In this document: positions 59,656-64,000 of the stretch, piece by piece
Numbering within the stretch: position 1 is the first letter of the stretch
Layout: each line of letters opens with the position of its first letter
Source of the DNA: Gastrodia elata
Taxonomy: Eukaryota; Streptophyta; Magnoliopsida; Asparagales; Orchidaceae
NCBI GenBank assembly: GCA_016760335.1
Contig: CM028671.1
Coordinates: 3,906,001-3,970,000, forward strand
Length of the DNA: 64,000 bases
Direction of reading: 5' to 3'
Notes under the pieces: model-generated
Told to the model about the DNA's origin: nothing
Seen by the model: only the letters and a program-made list of their open reading frames with translations
Database searches by the model: none
Position numbers and translations under genes: made by a program

Positions 59656-59726
59656 GCACCAGTGGTCTAGTGGTAGAATAGTACCCTGCCACGGTACAGA
59701 CCCGGGTTCGATTCCCGGCTGGTGCA
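59656..59726 (+). tRNA. tRNA-Gly (anticodon GCC)
   Basis: This 71-base gene folds as a full cloverleaf. The acceptor stem GCACCAG (59656-59662) pairs with CTGGTGC (59719-59725), followed by discriminator A. The anticodon loop reads CTGCCAC with anticodon GCC, and the T arm is CCGGG-TTCGATT-CCCGG. The internal pol III promoter is intact: an A box in the TGGTCTAGTGG stretch and a B box at GGGTTCGATTCC. CCA is not encoded, as in nuclear genes. A TTTT terminator lies at 59744-59747, 18 bases after the gene. There are no introns or mismatches in the stems, so it is probably functional. Confidence 0.97.
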
Positions 59727-59743
59727 ATAACAGATTTATACTA

Positions 59744-59747
59744 TTTT
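59744..59747 (+). terminator. Pol III T-run terminator of tRNA-Gly
   Basis: This is the first run of four T after the tRNA (CTATTTTG), 18 bases downstream. A T4 run is the minimal RNA polymerase III stop signal. Confidence 0.6.
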
Positions 59748-62700
59748 GTACCATCACAGTTTCAAATTTAATATATTATTTATTACTGATAAAAAGAATA
59801 AACGGATAAAGCAGCAGCTTTCATTTTTTTAAGCCGTCACCAAATATATGTTTTCAAAATTTATTAAAAATGAATAAATCCTGCTAATTTAAAATAGATG
59901 ATTCATTTCGTATATTAATAGAATGTGGTTCACAAATTTCTCGATAATTTATTTTTTATATTCTAAGAGAAATTAAGCTATTTTTGAGACATCATTATAT
60001 TTTGTTAGGTACTATCTATCAAATCTAATATCTTGTATTAAATACAAATTTGTACGGTAAAATAAAATTAGAGCACTGTTATATTAACTTTAGTTTAATC
60101 TCTTAGCTCTCAAATATAATTACAATTTGCTAAGTATAAATAAATAAAGAAAAAGTATTTTATAATCCTTATAATTTATTTATATCTTAAATTATTCTCT
60201 AAAATTTTACTTTTATAAGATAATTCTTATAATTTGATTTGAGAAATACTTCGCTACTATACATTCCAAAATACCACATATTTTTTCTTAGGTACTTGAT
60301 TATTTTTAATGATTTTGAATACTAAATCTCAATTATTATGAGTTAAGTACTGGATTTAAAAGTCTTAATGATGCATGCTATTCACACTCCCTCTTGCTTC
60401 CATTATTGATCTTAGCTTAAGCAGATTTCAAGTACGAATAATAAGAGCTAAAGACCTCCGTTCCAACAAAAGAAGTACGAGTATCTTGCAATCCTAGAAA
60501 CATAAAAAAGAGTATATATAGCAGTTCAGCTAATGATTCGAGCTACCAACCATCTTAGACTTAGCTCAGGATAAAGTTTAAGTAGGAGGATTAAAGTGGC
60601 CTTCCTCCCTCCACTAGGGACTCATAAAAATTAGTCCAATAAATGCACAGATTTCTATTGCATTAACATATCACGAATTATCAGCTTTAGATCCTTCAAC
60701 AATTTGAACCCATTGAGTCAAGTTGTGTATAATATAGTTGAAGAGTTTGCAAATTTTTTGCTTGCAGAGCCAGATGTGTTAATAAAAATATGTATAGTGC
60801 AAATATATAAAGATAGCAAAATGTGAGTCTAAAACCGAAGAGAGAGTTCAGTGCTTCAAAATTTGAGTGAAGTATCTGCATGAATGGTTAAGACCAAGTG
60901 AGTCAGACCATATGTGCTCAGAATTATCGTAACCCATCATTATCCAAATCTTAAGCAGAAGCAAAGCAAGCATTATGATTCTTTGACCAAACAAAGTATT
61001 TGAAACCCATCCATTGAGGGCAGAAAGCTTCGAAAGCATAACAAAAGCCCAAAACCCCAGTAAGATAGAAATGACACATTTCTGATATCAAACCAAAAGT
61101 CGTATGCAAATTCTTAGACGTGCTAAAAAATAAATATTTAAAGAAAGCGAAAGTAAAATATATAAAGACAAATGATGCAATTGGGCATGCTTGATTAAGC
61201 CCCGTTCAATTAAAGCAAAGCTTTCCTTGCAAGATAGAAAATAGGCCCAAACAAACATAAAATAGAGTTTCATGATAAACAAACAAATGTTGTGTAAATA
61301 ATTCATAATAAAAGTTTTCTCAATGCCATAATTAGAAATGAAGATATGAGAAAAATTGTGCATTTTATGTAAAAGCCTTATGCATTATATATAGATACCT
61401 AAATCATGAGACTATTCGAAGCCTTAAATAAAATTAGAGATATGAAAGAAATGAATTGAAGCCCGTACACTCTTTCTTGAGAAAGTATTTCATGTTTCAG
61501 CCATAAATCTACAAAATCTATGAGAATGATGTTTTGAGTAAATTGGGGAGGTGAATTTGCCATTTAAAAAAAAAGAAAATTTTAGGGTAAACGAACGAGT
61601 TCAAAGCATTTGATCGAATTGTTCGATCAAAAGAAACATTTGAAGGAATCATCTTTCGAATGAACTGTTGGATTCGTTCAAACTTCGTCGGAGAAACGTT
61701 GGATCCGGAGAAGAGTCCGGTTCATTTGTTCGCCGGAGAAGGCATTGCTCCGTTTTTTCCGCATAATCACGGGTTCGGGCGCAACTCGATTACGCCGTTT
61801 CAATATCTACTAACACAAAATTGAATTACAGTGTAAAACTTTTTCACTCGTCTTACTTCGTAACAAATGCAGTCAAATCTTAAAATAAAACATTTAAGAA
61901 AATGTTGACTTTGTATTTTTTTATAAGAAAATCATAATAAAATAAAACAAGAAATAGCTTATCATATTTCTCGGTGCTGCCGCCCCTTCCTGACAATTTG
62001 ACATGCTTCGACCAAGGAGCAATGCACGTCACTACAAGGAGAGAGAAAATACGCACGATATGTGGAGACCTAATCTCTACAAATAATTTAATTTCATTTT
62101 TTTCATTATTGCTGATATATGATTTGAAATTTTTAATTCTTAAGGTCGTCTAACATATAGCTGATAAAAATCCTAATAGTACGCTTACACTCTTACATAC
62201 ATAAAATTATTATATTATTTATATTTTATTATATATATATAGTCATATATATATAATATGAAATTGTGAGTAGTGTTGCAATTTAGTGGTCGACACTCAG
62301 TTTATATAATATGATGCTTGTATAATGAGTTAGAATTTAACAAATGTCGTAATACGCAAATGCATTAAGCTATTGAAATATTTTTTGTCAACTTTTCTAA
62401 TCTGTATAAAATATTTTATAAAATTTTAAATTAATAAATAATTTTCTTTTATTTTGTTTATAATATTATTATACTTACACATTAATATATATCAAAATAT
62501 ATAAATAATATATTAATTCAATATTATCTATATTATTTATTGAATACATTTTTTTTTTTTTTTTTTTGAGGTCTGTACTTAAAAATTAAAACAAAAAAAA
62601 TTTATTAGTTGTGAATGTATATTCTCTTATAAATATAATAATTTTTTTCTGTCTAAAAAATTTCTGAACTGCTCTTGACTTTAACCATCAATCAAATGTT

Positions 62701-63785
62701 TTAGTCTACATAATAAAAAAAAGAAAATGCAAATCCTACCTCAAAATATTATTTATTTCATCTAATTCATAATCTAATTTATTCGAAATATTTTTTTATT
62801 CTCAAAATATTTCAGCTCTTTTTCTAATTTAATTCATTTTTTTAATATTTTATAATTATAATTTTAATTATTATAAGTTAAACAATAAATTTAGTAATTT
62901 AATGATCTTTACACATTTATAAAAAAATAGATAGAAATACTGTAACAATTTAAATTTATTTTAAAAAATTGAATTGATTTATATTTAACAAAAAATTTTA
63001 AATTAAGAATTATCTGAAACAAAGTGACAATGCTCAATAAAAAAGTTCCCCTTCCTCTATTGGTTGTCATATGTCAAATGTGCTCAAAACTGTTTTTTTT
63101 TTATTTTAATATTTCTACACGTTATAATAATAATCAATTATTATCATTAGTATTAATGCTAAGATTCAAGCTTGATCGGGAACTGGTTGGGCTTAATCGA
63201 GATTTGATCGGGCCTTATAGGGTCTAGAAAAAATATATATTGGGCTCGGCTCAAGCACATGTTGTGTTGTATAGGGTCTTTGATTTGGGGTGATCATCTT
63301 ACATCTGATCGTAAGCAAATTGGACTCAAAATTGGTTTAGTTTTTGCATTTGGAGCTTATCGAAAGCTTACACGCTACCTGGGAGTCGGGCAAGCCCAAA
63401 TGGAAGCTTAGGTAGTGGTTGAGAGTCAAAACACAGTATGGCGGGCAATAGCACGTCGCCCGGGTGCGCCTAAGCTCCAGAGGATATTAGCAGCTAATGC
63501 TGACTTAAATTACATAATCTGATATCAGGTCATCACACTTAATAATCCAAACTATAATTTCTAGCTCCTTAAGATTAAATCAATTTGATCTAAGCTAAGA
63601 TCTTAGATATAAACCGTTTGATCACCTTTGACCTTTCTGAATAAAAAAGACTATACTTCTAATACATAAGCTATTATGTCTATTAAATATCAAATTGTAT
63701 AATAGTTTTATTCAAAAAAAATTTGATCACCATCAAAATCAGTTTTTAAATTACTAAATGTACTATATATCTCATTTACTCTTAT
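59748..63785. other. AT-rich intergenic sequence; no gene recognised
   Basis: The ORFs at 60696-61363 (minus strand) and 63024-63227 have no motif. A GC-richer patch, 61590-61800, contains several TTCG/CCGGA phrases but no readable domain. A SINE-like head (GTGTTGCAATTTAGTGGTCG) lies at 62276. A run of about 20 T is at 62550-62568. The part 63370-63540 is GC-richer and resembles LTR-type sequence without defined ends. Confidence 0.45.
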
Positions 63786-64000
63786 TATTACATGTTTCTA
63801 GGGGACATGTATAGGGGGAATATGAAATCATTATGCAACAACATTAAAATTTGAACCCTTATTTTTCTCAATTTTGTACTTGCCCAAAAAAATCATATAA
63901 TCGCCCTCATATATTTATGAAAATTGTATATTTATTTTTGTGATATTAAATCTCTTTAATTAAAATGACAAAAAAAATGACAAAAATAAAAAATTGAAAT
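63786..64000 (+). mobile_element. Fragment of the solo-LTR family at the window edge
   Basis: The phrases ATGTATAGGGGGAATATGA and TTTTGTACTTGCCCAAAAAA (near 63808-63891) correspond to GGTATAGATGG and TTTTGTATTTGCCCAACAAA at about 29814-29886 in solo LTR 1, in the same order and spacing. The match continues with TATTTATTTTTGTGA, so another copy, or part of one, runs off the right edge. Confidence 0.6.

Overview
This window looks like nuclear DNA from a flowering plant. It is AT-rich, full of nested and decayed LTR retrotransposons, and contains spliced plant-type genes and a nuclear tRNA-Gly gene with no encoded CCA. A monocot is possible, because the GT47 gene is intronless and much more GC-rich than the surrounding DNA, but nothing in the sequence fixes the species.

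Positions 1 to about 48,000 are a transposon graveyard. The left 19 kb holds three Ty3/gypsy copies of one family with very long LTRs (about 4.4-4.8 kb): copy A on the minus strand (1-3133), copy B on the plus strand (about 3616-10900) and copy C on the minus strand (13293-19242). Between A and B sits a short Cassandra-type TRIM carrying a 5S rRNA-like sequence (3134-3615). Decayed Ty1/copia pieces occur at 12.65-13.29 kb, 19.2-24.5 kb (split by a 2.2 kb insert with a GC-rich 41-bp minisatellite), 26.2-28.1 kb, 30.5-32.1 kb, 39.5-41.3 kb and 50.1-51.5 kb. Two solo LTRs of another family have perfect 5-bp target duplications (28092-30455, CATAG; 42614-45785, ATATA). A third LTR-like unit (35272-37136) is a mosaic without a target duplication and contains a 37-bp minisatellite. 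The right edge of the window enters yet another copy of that LTR family.

Positions 48,000 to 60,000 form a small gene island: an intact GT47 glycosyltransferase of the MUR3/xyloglucan galactosyltransferase type (48030-49463, plus strand); a complete four-exon PLATZ zinc-binding transcription factor (51989-52953, minus strand); a BAG-domain/IQ-motif gene of the BAG8 type for which only the last two exons can be found (54725-55288, minus strand); an unassigned probable gene (57248-58135, minus strand); and tRNA-Gly(GCC) at 59656-59726. GT47 and PLATZ are convergent, and the gap between them holds a perfect 29-bp foldback, a decayed copia gag/protease region and a (TA)n tract. Nothing suggests that these genes share a pathway. 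The last 4 kb is AT-rich with no recognised gene.
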